Below the pieces are notes generated by a model that saw only the letters and a list, made by a program, of their open reading frames with translations, ran no database searches and was not told the origin of the DNA. The position numbers and the translations under genes were made by a program. 64,000 bases of DNA from Fallopia convolvulus (lineage: Eukaryota; Streptophyta; Magnoliopsida; Caryophyllales; Polygonaceae). Location: contig OZ024728.1 in assembly GCA_964016875.1 (NCBI GenBank), forward strand, positions 8,420,272 to 8,484,271, written 5' to 3'. Below are positions 11,013 through 22,600 of the stretch, in pieces; position 1 is the stretch's first letter; each line of letters starts with the position of its first letter.

Positions 11013-12085
11013 CTAATAGCGCCCAATACCATAAACCCTAACAACACCATCAGTTTAGCCACTAAACAATGTGCTTCCATCAGCACTCCAGCTCAAACTT
11101 GTGCAATAGATAACCTGAAAAAGACAAATATACCAGAGAACATTAGTACAAACTTGTACTTCTACTTGAAACTAATGGCTAACTTTAATTTCAAATTTAA
11201 TTATGTTAACAAACTCAGTACTAAAGGAATTCATTTGCAACTTTAAAAATAAGTTGATATGACTCACTCATCTATCATATGGATTGTTGCTAGACTCGTA
11301 ACACAATTATTTTCAACTACTAGGTCAATACAAAACCAAGAGACCCCTTGGAAATGCGGGGCGGATAATGTAGGACATTTCACAACAAAACAAAATCCAC
11401 AGAGAAAAAACAAACTCCCATCAACCCATTCCAGTCAGGTGACATCTATTTATTAAGTTTTTAGAGTATAGACATGCAATTAATCTTAGAACTAATGTTC
11501 AAAGTTCAAATACAGATGCAACAATCAAGTCTTCAACATAAAACAAGAACAAACCAAGATGCAACATTTTACTCGTAAGCCAAACATGAACAACCAGACA
11601 AGTGAGAGCAAATACTTTCTTTTTATTACCAGTGGTAGCTCCATCACCATGATCAACCTCCGCCTTGAGGTCAACCTTCAACTCTTCAACAACGGTCTTA
11701 CTCTCCAAATCCCAAACCCTAATAGCGTTTTCAGTGGCAACACAGAGCCAATATCTGTTGGGGTTGAAGCACAGGGAATGGATGATGGAGCCGACATCAA
11801 GCGAGTCCAACTTCTTTCCCTCAGCAAAATCCCACAATAAGATCACACCATCTTTGCCACCACTAGCACAGAGAGAACCGTCTGGAGAGACGACAATAGT
11901 GTTGACATATCCATTGTGGCCAGCCAAGGTGGATCTCAACTTACAATTTGACAAATTCCAAACCTTGACAGTTTTCTCCCAAGAAGCTGAGACAATAGTG
12001 GGTTGGAGATTGTTTGGGCTGAAACGGACGCAGCTAACCCACTCAATGTGAGCATCATTTTCCTGGATAGTGCACTTGCACTCAC
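11013..12085 (-). pseudogene. RACK1-like WD40 scaffold gene, exons 2 and 3 only, with a premature stop
   Basis: Exon 2 (12085 down to 11616) and exon 3 (11114 down to 11013) encode the C-terminal WD40 blades of plant RACK1, the 40S-ribosome-bound signalling scaffold. Exon 2 starts with GECKCTIQ and includes SASWEKTVKVW, CASGGKDGVILLWD and NPNRYWLC. The splice signals look normal (acceptor TAG at 12086, donor GT at 11614-11615, acceptor CAG at 11115-11117). Exon 3 reads VIYCTSLSWSADGSTLFSG and then TAA (11055-11057), where RACK1 proteins have Tyr; the remaining residues (TDGVVRVYGIGRY) and the normal stop follow. Exon 1, encoding the first blades, is not found upstream, where a Pack-MULE sits at 12325-13620. 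Most likely a pseudogene fragment. Confidence 0.85.
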
Positions 12086-12324
12086 CTACACATTCAGAGT
12101 AAGACTACCATCTTAAGTGCCCCAAACATCAATTCATCAGCTGACATATATATGTGGCACAACAAAATGTACAAAAGATTCAATCTATAATTGAGAACTA
12201 TCCATCTAGACCATGATCTTCACAGCATCAAATCCGTATGGGAAACAAGAATGTCTAGAAATTTAAACTAACTGATCTTGAAGACCTAAACCATCAATGT
12301 AAATGATCAGCTTACTAGTGATAT

Positions 12325-13620
12325 GGTTTCAGCTTTCAATCGCCCGTATAATATGACATATTTCACTTAACCACCCATATTTTCAATAATTACTGAAAAC
12401 CACCCATATTAAATGCTCCGTTAATTTTTCACCACCCAAAACCCAGATCTGTTAGCTTCCGTCAAATAAGAGTGATATGGCACTCAAAATTTTAATTTTT
12501 TTTAAAACCATGCCACATCACCCATTTTTACTCATTTCCATCCAAATCACCATTTTTACTCATTTCCTGATCTATCATTCTCGTCATCAATCAATTTCTC
12601 CATCCAAATCTAGATCCTATCAATTAAGGGGGCATCTATCATTCTCGATCAACTTCTGTGCTCCATCGCTCCATCATTCTCTTCCTTCTCAATCTCTTTC
12701 TGTGCTCCATCAAGGGATTTGACGAGATTTTCGAGATCGATCCAGGCCTGTATTTGGGGCTTGACGTCGCCGACGACTCGAGCGAGATCGTGAATGGAGT
12801 CGCAGCGGCATAGGAAGGAAGGAACGGAGGCCGTCGCCGCCAAGGCACGAGGAATTTGCATATCCCTGAAAGCTTTAATGGTTTCCTCACAAAATCCATT
12901 ATGTGCAAACCCAGATATCAGTGAGTTCCAATTGACCAGATTCTTAAGAGGAATTTGATAAAAGATTTCCCTTGCTTGCTCAAAATCACCCTTCTTGCAA
13001 TACTTGGAAACTAGAGAAGACCAAATGTGAGAGCACTTGATGGGCATCTTCTCAAACACTTCCATAGCAACACCCATATCTCCATTGTTGGCATACCCAT
13101 CAACCATCACAGTCCAAGTCACAACATTTTCGATTTTAGGGTTTGAAATTGAAATTGGAGGAGAAGAAGCACACTGGCAGGCCGAACAAGGGATCCGTAG
13201 GTGCGGGCGTGGACGGAAGAGGGCGGCACGATGGATGTGGGGTGGTGGCGGCAATCGACGGCCCGAGCTCGATTCCCCGATGGCAGATCTGGTTATGGCC
13301 TGTGATATACTAGTGAGAGAGAGGGAGAGTGGTATGATAATGTTTTAAAAGAAAAAGAAAAAATTTACTAACATATCCCATATGAGTGTAATGCCTTGTC
13401 ACTATGGTGATTTAAAACTATGTGCCCATGTGGCAAGGTTAAAAAAACAATTAAAATTTGAGGTGCCATGTCACTTTTTTTTGACGGAATCAAACGGATC
13501 TGGGTTTGGGTGGTGAAAAATTAACAGAGCATATAATATGGGTGGATTTCAGTAATTATTGAAAATACGGGTGGTTAAGTGAAATATGCCATATTATACT
13601 GGTGGTTTTCAGCCAAATCC
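12325..13620. mobile_element. Pack-MULE-like element with about 190-bp terminal inverted repeats and captured gene sequence
   Basis: The segments 12325-12518 and 13429-13620 are long inverted repeats of each other. They share CATATTTCACTTAACCACCC, TTCAATAATTACTGAAA and GTTAATTTTTCACCACCC. The interior (12519-13428) is more GC-rich than its ends and contains PPR-like coding sequence on the minus strand. Long TIRs around host gene fragments are the hallmark of Pack-MULEs. I could not see a clear 9-bp target-site duplication. It lies upstream of the RACK1 remnant, possibly in what was its first intron. Confidence 0.7.
12850..13134 (-). pseudogene. Captured pentatricopeptide-repeat (PPR) gene fragment
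   Basis: About 95 codons on the minus strand contain three consecutive PPR-like units: NVVTWTVMVDGYANNGDM, then HIWSSLVSKYCKKGDFEQA, then NLVNWNSLISGFAHNGFCEE. PPR proteins bind organellar RNA. Here the motifs are fused to unrelated sequence on both sides, and no start codon context, organelle transit peptide or further repeats are present. It is a fragment carried by the Pack-MULE, in a 201-codon open frame (12649-13254) that could still be transcribed. Confidence 0.7.
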
Positions 13621-13641
13621 TCTTTTTTTTTTTACATTTTT

Positions 13642-13740
13642 GTGGAGGAACTGACTACTTTCTTTCACAAGCAGCTTCGTGATTACCAATATAATATGGG
13701 TCTTCTTTGTATTGACAAGAAAGACGAGCACACATTGTGA
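13642..13740 (+). pseudogene. Possible CRWN/NMCP nuclear-lamina protein fragment
   Basis: The frame VEELTTFFHKQLRDYQYNMG followed by LLCIDKKDE resembles the conserved coiled-coil segment of plant CRWN/NMCP proteins, which have a D-Y-Q-x-N-M-G-L-L signature. Downstream frames (VAEAR) continue the resemblance weakly but are interrupted by stops. Only about 32 codons are readable, so this is tentative. Confidence 0.35.
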
Positions 13741-14963
13741 AGATTCAACATAAAGTTGCGGAAGCCCGATAGATCTTAAAGCGTGTGAACAATCTGCTCA
13801 TCTTTCGAATACCGGTGGACTCGGCCTTCATTTTTGTTGAAAAGATGTCACGTGAGTTGACTCCTTCTATTGAATTAAAATGGTTGGTTTTAATCCTCTA
13901 TAAAATATGTAATAACAAGTTTATATATGAACTGATGATGTCCTTTTTTTGGTATAACTCATGATGTCCTTTTAGTTACCATTCTTTGTGGACCAAAATA
14001 TTTGCTGACCAATTTATTATTTTTTGCTTCATTATTATTTTTTGTTGGTTCTTCATAGATTTGTTCTTGATGACGGTTTAATGTCATGAAAGCATGATGA
14101 CAGTTTTGATGACATTGGTGACGGTTGAATTTCAACTTATTTGAAGCATCTAAAATGTGTTATGTGATGGAGCGCAAATAATCCAAGCACTAGCGATAAA
14201 AAAATGACTGAAGCAAAGAGAGAAAACGAGGGGGCATGACACGTGCAAACTCATAACTAGAGGTAATAAAATAGTGTTACTTCTAAAAACACGCACCTGC
14301 AAAAACTTACAAGAACCAGACGCTCCCCACTCACACATGCGCCCATTTAGACAAAGCAGTTTCACCAACGGGCGAACAACGTATAAAATCAACTAAAAAT
14401 CCAAAGATCCCAATGGCTTCCACAAAGCCCAAGGCCAAATAGCCGCTCATCCTACATAACTTCTGACTACCCTTCCTGCATAACACAATTAATTAACAGC
14501 GGATGAAGTAGCAATCTACGGAGAACCTAATCAGTGATGGTGATTGATGACGTCACATGATAATCCACCGACCTATTATACAAGTCACATCAACCTCACA
14601 CTTTGCCAATAAACGGCCAGTACCTCGAAGGTCAACAAACCTCTCCAACATAGGAAGATATAGAATTACAGAAACTTTTGGGATCACATCTTTCACCAAC
14701 GAAAAAGCAACATGTCGCACACCTCGCATTACGCCAATCAACATTCGACACCTCAAAAATCGATAAGGTTCTCCCAAACAGAAGAATTCCAACTTCCAAC
14801 ATCTCCCAATGTCTATAAATAACTAAATAAAGCAAAGGTTGTAAGGGTTGAAAACACCTATAACAAAAGATATTTTCTTATTAATTAGTAGAAACTCGAT
14901 GTGTTGAAACTTTTCAGAGAACTTTATTATTTACGAGAGAGAATCATAAGAGGTTCTAAGTCA

Positions 14964-15003
<40 letters not shown>

Positions 15004-15184
15004 CAAATTTGTAATATCTAAGTTTTAAGATAGTAGAAAGAGTGTGCATACTCCAAACATGGATAATAAAAAACTGTAGAAACTCTTTAAAGGTACATGT
15101 TAATCGTTATCATGCGCGGAATAAAGAATGAAGCTTATGCATGCTTGTTTTCTTTTAATTTTAAATCCTCGGATTTAACGTTCG
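13741..15184. other. Intergenic; (GA)n microsatellite at 14970-15001
   Basis: No gene recognised. Short TGATGACA-type words at 14068-14128 resemble the array further downstream. A GA dinucleotide run occupies 14970-15001. Confidence 0.4.
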
Positions 15185-15353
15185 TTTATTTCGGGTTTCA
15201 ACAATATGTACTTGATCTACTTTCACTATAAGATTTGTTTAGCCTATTAGCTCAAATGGTAGAACATTTTGCTTTATTTCGGGTTTCAACAATATGCACT
15301 TGATCTACTTTCACTATAAGATTTGTTTAGCTCAAAAGGCAAAGCATTTTGCT
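15185..15353. repeat. Direct tandem duplication, period 88 bp
   Basis: A unit starting TTTATTTCGGGTTTCAAC at 15185 repeats at 15273. Both copies include an A-box-like TTAGCTCAAA/TAGCTCAAAAGG segment. Confidence 0.8.
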
Positions 15354-15391
15354 TAATGAACAATGATGTGGGTTCAAATCCCAAATAGTCT
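15321..15391 (+). other. tRNA-like sequence with Pol III A and B boxes (SINE or tRNA pseudogene)
   Basis: An A-box-like TAGCTCAAAAGGC (15328-15340) is followed 30 bp later by GGTTCAAATCC (15371-15381), an exact B-box match. The acceptor stem does not pair convincingly, so this is not a functional tRNA. A tRNA-derived SINE fragment is the best reading. Confidence 0.4.
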
Positions 15392-15409
15392 TATCAATGA
15401 TTTTTTTAT

Positions 15410-16420
15410 AAAAATTCTGATGACATATTTTTATGTGGTGATGACAAATGATATTTGATAATAACTTTGATTTTTATGTGTTGATGACAATTATTTTTAT
15501 GTGGTATGATCATTGTTTGTCACCAAGGCCCTTTAATGACAAACAAATGAATGTCATCAAGGCCCTTTGATGACATTTGATGAAGGTTGAATGTCAAGCC
15601 TTTTATGACATTTGATGTTGTTTGAATGTCATTAAAACCCTTTGAAAGCCTTTGACGATGATTGAATGTTATCAAGGGCCTTTGATGACATATTTTTTTT
15701 GTTATCAATGCCTTTGACGATACATTTGGTCTTTGATGATACGTTTGTTTGTCATCAAAGCTCTTTTATGACACATTTGACTCTTTAGTGACAGATTTAT
15801 TTGTCATCAATGCATTTGATGACACATTTGACCCTTTGATGACACAATGTTTGTCATCAAGACTCGTTGATGACATATTTTATTTCTCATCAAGGCCCCT
15901 AATGACATTTTTCTTTGTCACCAATGCCCTTTGATGATAATACGTGTGTTTATCATCAAGGCCCTTTGATGACTCATTTTGTTTGTCATCAATGTCTTCA
16001 TTGACACAGTTGACTTTTTGATGACACATTTGTTTGTCATCAAGACTCTTTGATGACACATTTGTTTATCATCAATGCTCTTTGATGACACTTATTAGTC
16101 TTATTTTTTATCAAGGTCTTTTGATGACAAACAAATTTGATGACACATTTACAATGACAAAGGAATGTCATCAATGCATTTCATGACACTCATTTGTCAT
16201 CAATGTCATTTACACTTGTTTGTTATCAATGTCTTTTAATGACACATTTTTATGACAAATGAATGTCATCGAGGCATTTTGATGACATTTTTTTATCATC
16301 AAGACATTTTTAATGATACATTTGTTTGTCATCAAAGCCTTTGATGACACATTTGTTTGTCATAAAAAAATAGATGTTATTTACCAAAATCACCCTTGAT
16401 AAAATAATATTCTAAAAGTT
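15410..16420. repeat. Array of degenerate TGATGACA / TGTCATCA inverted-repeat units
   Basis: Roughly every 20-45 bp the sequence shows TTTGATGACA followed by TGTCATCAA, with spacers such as CATTTGTT and AGGCCCTT. Each pair can fold as a hairpin with about 9-bp arms. Such arrays are known from subterminal regions of plant CACTA-type transposons, but I found no CACTA terminus or transposase, so the assignment is inference. Confidence 0.7.
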
Positions 16421-16583
16421 TCCCTCTATTCATTATATATTGGATGAAGAACATTTGTTTGTCATCAAAGCCTTTGATGACACATTTGTTTGTCATAAAA
16501 AATAGATGTTATTTACCAAAATCACCCTTGATAAAATGATATTCTAAAAGTTTCCCTCTATTGATTATCCATTGGATGAAGAA
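16318..16583. repeat. Tandem duplication, unit about 133 bp
   Basis: The block 16318-16450, starting ACATTTGTTTGTCATCAAAG and ending TTGGATGAAGA, recurs almost unchanged at 16451-16583. The copies differ at only a few positions, so the duplication is recent. Confidence 0.9.
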
Positions 16584-17474
16584 AAATGCTTATCTTATAT
16601 ATGAATCAACTAAGAAATTATGATCGATATATAAATCAATTGCAACAAATCAATCGATTGATCTTGTGACAAATCAATCAATTAGGATTTCCTTCTTTTT
16701 GTACATGTTAACATTTTTGTATCGATATTAACAAATTAATTGATTGCGACAATATAGTAATTTATATCAATATATTGACCAAATTGGATAAATATAATCA
16801 CATGTACCAAATATTTTGTTACTTAGAGTCACCAATTGTTTGGTTAGAATCTTATGCATGCTAAAGCACACACATCAAACCAGTTTGATGTAGTTGAAAT
16901 TTTTGTTAATTCTTAGTCAATTATGTAAAAATAATAAATGCCACAACTTTTTGCTTACAATGACTTGATACAACTCATGTGTATCTTAAAGTAGTCAAAA
17001 TAAACCATCGCCGCATAGGTAATTTGATCCAGAGACAGAAGAATCATAAAAAAATATCATTCAAGAATCATGCGAAATAAGAAAAATACTTTAATAAAAG
17101 AGATTAACTTGCAATTAAAACTAAAAAGTGACATCCACTTCATATCTTGTCACTCAAATCATGAACCCATATCTCAATCCTACAATCGCATAGAAAGTTA
17201 CTATAACTTATTATTTCTTTCTCAATTATGACAAAGTTCCATAATGGTTAATTCAAACCACATTTATCCCCCCTAGACGTAAATCCAAAAACTAACATAT
17301 TAATCGCCACAAACACTATATAATAACCAAGTGATACCATGCAAGACATTGTGGTAAACTCCTCCTTGTCATCCTACCAATCACATACAAAGTTATACTA
17401 ACATCTTATTTCTCTATCAATTATGATAAACTGCACTTTTTAGTAATTCAAGCCTACATTTTAATCACAATGCC
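16584..17474. other. Intergenic; diverged direct repeat at 17176-17265 and 17373-17462
   Basis: No gene. A segment of about 90 bp around ATTATTTCTTTCTCAATTATGA is echoed about 197 bp later by a diverged copy. Confidence 0.4.
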
Positions 17475-18146
17475 TTGTGCACCAACGGGTGCCCGAATGA
17501 GAACACCTTCTACCTTGGAGCTATCAACATGAACCTTGATCCCAATCCGGTCAATTTGCAAACCTCGCTCACCTTCTTGAAGAGACTACAACATCGCTTT
17601 GAGAAGGTTACTTGTAAGTTGCTTTTGTTCTCCACCTTCGTCATTCTAACATTTTGCCTCTTTGTTGCCTCTCTTTAAAGACTTTGTGTCTAAGAACTAG
17701 CCATGGATAAAATAAACGTGTTAAGAAATGTGCACGAGACAGAAAATGAGGTAGGTGAATGTTGTTTATATTGTAGGTTCCATGGTGAGTTATTATCTAG
17801 AGTGGCTATGGTGAATGTAATTATATTTTTTTGGATTTACATCTTAGGGGAATATACACACAACATTCATTTATCTCTTTTCCTTTCTAGTGTATATTTC
17901 ATAAAACATTATTTATCTGTACCTAGATCTTAGAGGCACAAAGACCTCAAAGAAAGGGAAAGGGGAGGAAAAAGGTTAGAATGGTGAAATGGAGAACAAG
18001 ATCAATTTACAAGTAACCTTATTAAAGCAATGTTACAGTTTTCATAAGAAGGTGAGCGAGGTTTGCATGTTGACCGGGTTCGAGACTGGTGTCATCACGT
18101 TCTCTCCAAGCAAAAGGTGTTCTCGCTCGAGCACCTGTCGATGCAT
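17475..18146. repeat. Large imperfect inverted repeat, arms about 240 bp
   Basis: The left arm (about 17475-17720) and the right arm (about 17905-18146) are reverse complements with moderate divergence. Shared words are CAAACCTCGCTCACCTTCTT, AAGGTTACTTGTAA and GAGAACACCTT. The loop is about 185 bp. No transposase or target-site duplication was identified, so it may be a MULE-like MITE or an inverted duplication. Confidence 0.7.
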
Positions 18147-19069
18147 AAGATAATCAACAAATGCCTTTCCAAAACTAATGGTGAGACAGAAAACGGCGTC
18201 ATGTTTAGCCCACAAAAGTGCCAACATGGTGAAGCGACATGAAGTTAAATTAGAGTGTCATGATTTTACTCATGTACGTTTTAGACCTTTGGTTTATGAT
18301 ATGAACAAAATCTTTGCATTTTCTTTTCTTCTTATATTTGTTTAGCATAAATATTCTTCTGTGTAACTCAAATTGTAGTAAAATTAAATTTAGCAACACT
18401 ATGTGTCAATTATTTTTTATTCTAAACAAGAAAATCTCTTCCTTTGCGTAAGTATTTGTTAATATAACATCATACTCGTACATAACGTGGATAAAATAGA
18501 TAAATTTTGACTTAATATGTGATTATACTCAATTTCATTTAGGGCAAGTTTGGATATTTTATTGATTATTTTAGCAAAAATTGCAAAACAAAATATCCGT
18601 CAAATAGGCTACATTATATATAAATCCCACATATCCTTTTTCATCCAAAATGAATGGGAAACTCATGAGATATGAGATTTGGTGATTTTGGTTGTTTGTT
18701 TGAAGGATGGATGAATGAGATAGGTGGTGTCCAATTCATAAAAAAAATTGGATCTTATTAATATTATGGTTTAGATCCAATCTCTATTAAACGTCATAGA
18801 TCCAATTTCTGATGTCGTGGAATCATTGAGACTAGCAACAACTCACACCGATAACTCGAACTTGAACAACAAGATTCATCATTGAAGGAGCTCAAGGAGA
18901 AGAATACTAAGGGGTAGGATAGAAATTTAAAAAAAAATTCAAGGCTAAAGAGTAATTTTACAAAATGCAATCAAAATCCGGATAGAATAGAGTCGATGGT
19001 GGTTGATTGCAAACAAAATAGATTTAAAAGGTAGTTTTTGCCAATTTTATATTAAAAATATGTAGTTCT
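18147..19069. other. Intergenic, AT-rich
   Basis: No gene or clear repeat boundary recognised. Confidence 0.4.
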
Positions 19070-19324
19070 TGTAAATGCTTTACATTAGAGATTGGATGTA
19101 CATGCACTACTATTTTCAATTTACAACATAAAACATCATATCTATTCACTATCTTATTCAAGTTGTAGCTTTGTAACATTTCTTCTCCTTTTATCCTTTA
19201 AATAAATGCCTATGTAAAGAGAACTTAGATGAAGAAGAAAAGAAGAATATACAAGAGTTTTCTCTCTAAGGCTCTCTCATTTCTATTATTTATATTGAGT
19301 TTAAATCTCACTAATATTATAACA
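19070..19324 (+). repeat. 5' LTR of the copia element
   Basis: Matches 24050-24312 along its length, including CTTATTCAAGTTGTA and GAAGAATATACAAGA-type words. It is followed by CGTTATCAGCATGAG, in the primer-binding-site position. Confidence 0.8.
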
Positions 19325-19389
19325 CGTTATCAGCATGAGTTTCCATTCTCTAAATTGAGCATTCTTAATCTTTAAGTAGACAAATATCG

Positions 19390-19686
19390 CTAAAACAGAA
19401 TTTGACATCCTTGATTTGTTGGGTCAAAATACCTCGAATGGAGGGTTGATGCAACGATTCACCTCAAAGAAAATGTCCTTGAGAAAACAATATTGGCAAA
19501 CAATAATGCATCCCCTCAAGAAAAGGCAAAGGCCATTGTGTTTCTCTGCCACCATATTCACGAAAGTCTCGAAATTGAGTACTCGTTTGTGGAGGATCCA
19601 ATAGAATTGTGGGATAACTTGAATGAACTCTATCGCTATCAAAATGAGGTATTGCTCCCACACGCACTATATGAATGGACCATTTT
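19390..19686 (+). pseudogene. Copia gag, 5' half
   Basis: With a few frame changes the sequence encodes the start of a copia Gag polyprotein: HLKENVLEKTILANNNASPQ, EKAKAIVFLCHHIHESLE and DPIELWDNLNELY, ending HALYEWT where the solo LTR entered. The reading resumes exactly after that LTR at 22726 (DFKSIIEYNSV), which proves the two halves were once continuous. Confidence 0.75.
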
Positions 19687-22600
19687 TGTAACACCCCCTT
19701 CCTACCCTGGAGGTATTACCGCCAATAACCTCGATTAAGACTAAACCGAAGCTACCCAAGGCTTTAAACTGACTGAACAAACTAAAACAAACATTACAGC
19801 GGAATAAATACAATTGGTCTTATACAAACCTTAACTTAAAAGAATAAATAAATAGAACAGCCTTCTATTTAAACAAAATCTTCAACAAGTCTTCATTGAG
19901 TTCTTATTTCTGAAACTCAACTTCGCTTTGAAGTAGTTCAATCATGATCTTCACTCAAGTATAGCCATTGGAAACCTTTCTTCAACTTCTGGAGCTTCAA
20001 ACATCTGAATCCGCCTCTTGAATCAACTTCCAAGAAGAACCTGATGTATCGTATACAACGATGGACACCAGCCGACCATATAAAAGAGAAGAAGATGGAT
20101 GGGTTAGTCTAATGATAGACTAGCAAGCGGAGAAACTAACTTGGTTCTTATGGTTGTAACTAAACATATTGGCATTCAAAATCCGAATAGACTCGGATTA
20201 TGATCCAACAGTTAGCAGTCTTATAGAGAAAAGAGGGAGACTTGCATAATCCATGAGAGAGAACACCACCGCTTGTGGTTTCTTTAAGAAGCATAAACAA
20301 TTGTTGGGAACTCATATTAATCACATCACATTTTAAAAAGCCTCCGTCGACTAATCAGATTGACTTAATCAAAGTTTGATTAAGAATCATTCATAACCGG
20401 GTGTAAGAATGGCTTTCCGACTGGACGAACCATTCAGGTATATTAATGTGCCTAACGCACTTATCTTATATTACTTTCAAAACTTTTCACAACAAGTTGG
20501 TGGCTTTTAATCGGCCCGAACTACTGCCGATGGAACACAATGCTACCGAGGTCAGAGGGCTTATTTCATCCTTGAACAACCCGAATAGCACGAGTCCCGA
20601 TGTTGTAGAGATTAGAGGGCCTGTTTCATCCATAATCATCTCAACACCAAGATCGCAAGACTTAAGCTATCCTTGATCTTTCATTTTGCATATGGTGAGG
20701 TAGAGATCCCAGAGGCCTATTACCAGGTCGTCTACACTACACCGTACCGAACCTGCACTTAGCTAGAGTGCCTATCAACCCTCTCACACGGGAGTAGGGG
20801 ATCAGAGTCATGACTCGCCATTAGGATTAGGCCCCTCCTAATGTAGTATTGTTTTAAAGAGAGGGTATAGAACCACTCCCTGAACTATTTTAATCACAAC
20901 AAAGTCTCAGCGTGAGACAACATACAAGGTCACCCATAACGGACCTAAATCCAGTTCTACCGCAAAACTGAATAAACAACATGGTCATTATTTCTAACAA
21001 ATATAACAACCTATCATATTTTTATTAATCATACAAGTTGTTCCCAACGCAAATATTAAATAGGATCCAATTCCTCATTTAATAACAATAACGCAAGGGA
21101 GAATCGTCCACTTGCCTTATAAGGCGTGCTCGACGTCCTTAGCAATTCCAACAGTAATCTGTATCATCCTTCTGACAAATATAACCAAAGGATTTCTCAG
21201 CAACGAGCTCACAAAAACATCTCTTAGTTTTATTCTCAACTCCTACAACTTCCTAATCGATAAACGATTTAATTTTCGAATATCGATATATAATAAATCC
21301 TTAGTTATCATGCTTCAAGGAGCCATCTTGGCGGAATTATAACTAATTATCCGCTTCACTTTTGAAACAATTTTCTAAATAAAAATTGTTCATCAGCAAC
21401 AGTTCTTAAAGAGTACCAAATCTCGGATCAAACGGATTAACAACGAATCCTGAGTAATTATCCGAAGTCCTTTACCTGCCAATCGGTAACCAAAACTTGT
21501 CTTTGCTATAACGGAATATCCGGACGTCCGTTTCATGAGCGGTTTGAACCTGTGGGATCGTATAAACGTCAAGATTATAAAAACCATAAATTTACTTAGC
21601 AAAGCGGGGCCGAAAGGCCCTTACGGTGGCTCCGTAATCAAACCGCTAATTAATTTCGATCGTATATACCTTCACTCGAGCCCATGGCTCGTTTGGCTCG
21701 ATCATGGCTCGATCCCCGAGCCCGAGGGTGGCTGAGTATTGCCCGAAGGTGGTCCTCTTGATGGTTGGTGGTCGGACAAGCCAACGGTCGCCGACGGTAG
21801 CCCATAACAAGGCCGAGATATACCGGCGATGAAGGATTCGAACTCCTTCTTCCCGAAGTCCACGTTCCGTCCTATTCTCTTGCTGGTTCAGCTCCTCCTA
21901 GCAGCAGCAACATGGCAAGGACAAGATGAGATGAAGGTGAAGATGGAGGTGGATGGAGTTGGGCAAATAGGATCGCCGGCGGTGAAGCGGAATTCTTTCT
22001 CCTTGGTTCGTCGTTCCGTCCGAGTCTCTCTCTCGGTTCTGTTTTTGCAGCAGCCACAAAACCCAGAAAAGAAAAGGAAGGGAGAGAAGAAGATGATGGT
22101 GAGGAGGTGGCTGAGAAGGTGGGAAAGAAGGAGTAGCCGGCGGTGGAGATTGCTTGAATTCTCCCGAGCCGTCGTTCACTACCTCGCCCAAACCTCCTCT
22201 GTTTTCATCCTAATCCTCTTCCCCCTCTATTTCTAGCCAAATACGTATATCATCCCAAAGAAAGTCAATTTTCCTTCCCCTCTAAGAATTGGAAGTCGGC
22301 ATAATAGAATTTTTCCGTCTCGGAACGGGACTCGCGTTAAAGCGGTAAAGTTATGTACCTCGGGTGGAAAAACTTACTAAATGAAAAACGTCCCGTAAAT
22401 TATGTAGACCAATAAAACCAATTTTCCATGATTTTATCTTGCTACCTTCAATTTTTAAGGCTTCCGTTTCGTATTTCAAATCCTTTCCGGTACATAATTA
22501 AAAAGACGGCTTATCCAATAAATATTCTTTTTCCACCGAAAAATTCTAGAATTCACACCGATCCATAAAATCATTTCTTTGTGATTTTAGGATGTCACCA

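Noticed and set aside
12649..13254. 201-codon open frame taken as a real PPR gene
   Set aside because: It lies wholly between MULE-type inverted repeats, has only three PPR-like units and lacks family features, so it is treated as captured sequence.
14380..14460. Minus-strand frame (ALGFVEAIGIFGFLVDFI) faintly like ATP synthase subunit c
   Set aside because: Too short, no conserved acidic residue in context and stops on both sides; probably chance.
15410..16583. CRISPR-like array
   Set aside because: Repeats are degenerate, spacers are not distinct, there are no cas genes, and the surrounding genome is a plant's.
21829..22236. 135-codon open frame inside the 3-kb LTR
   Set aside because: Low-complexity composition and no recognisable domain; an incidental frame in an LTR.
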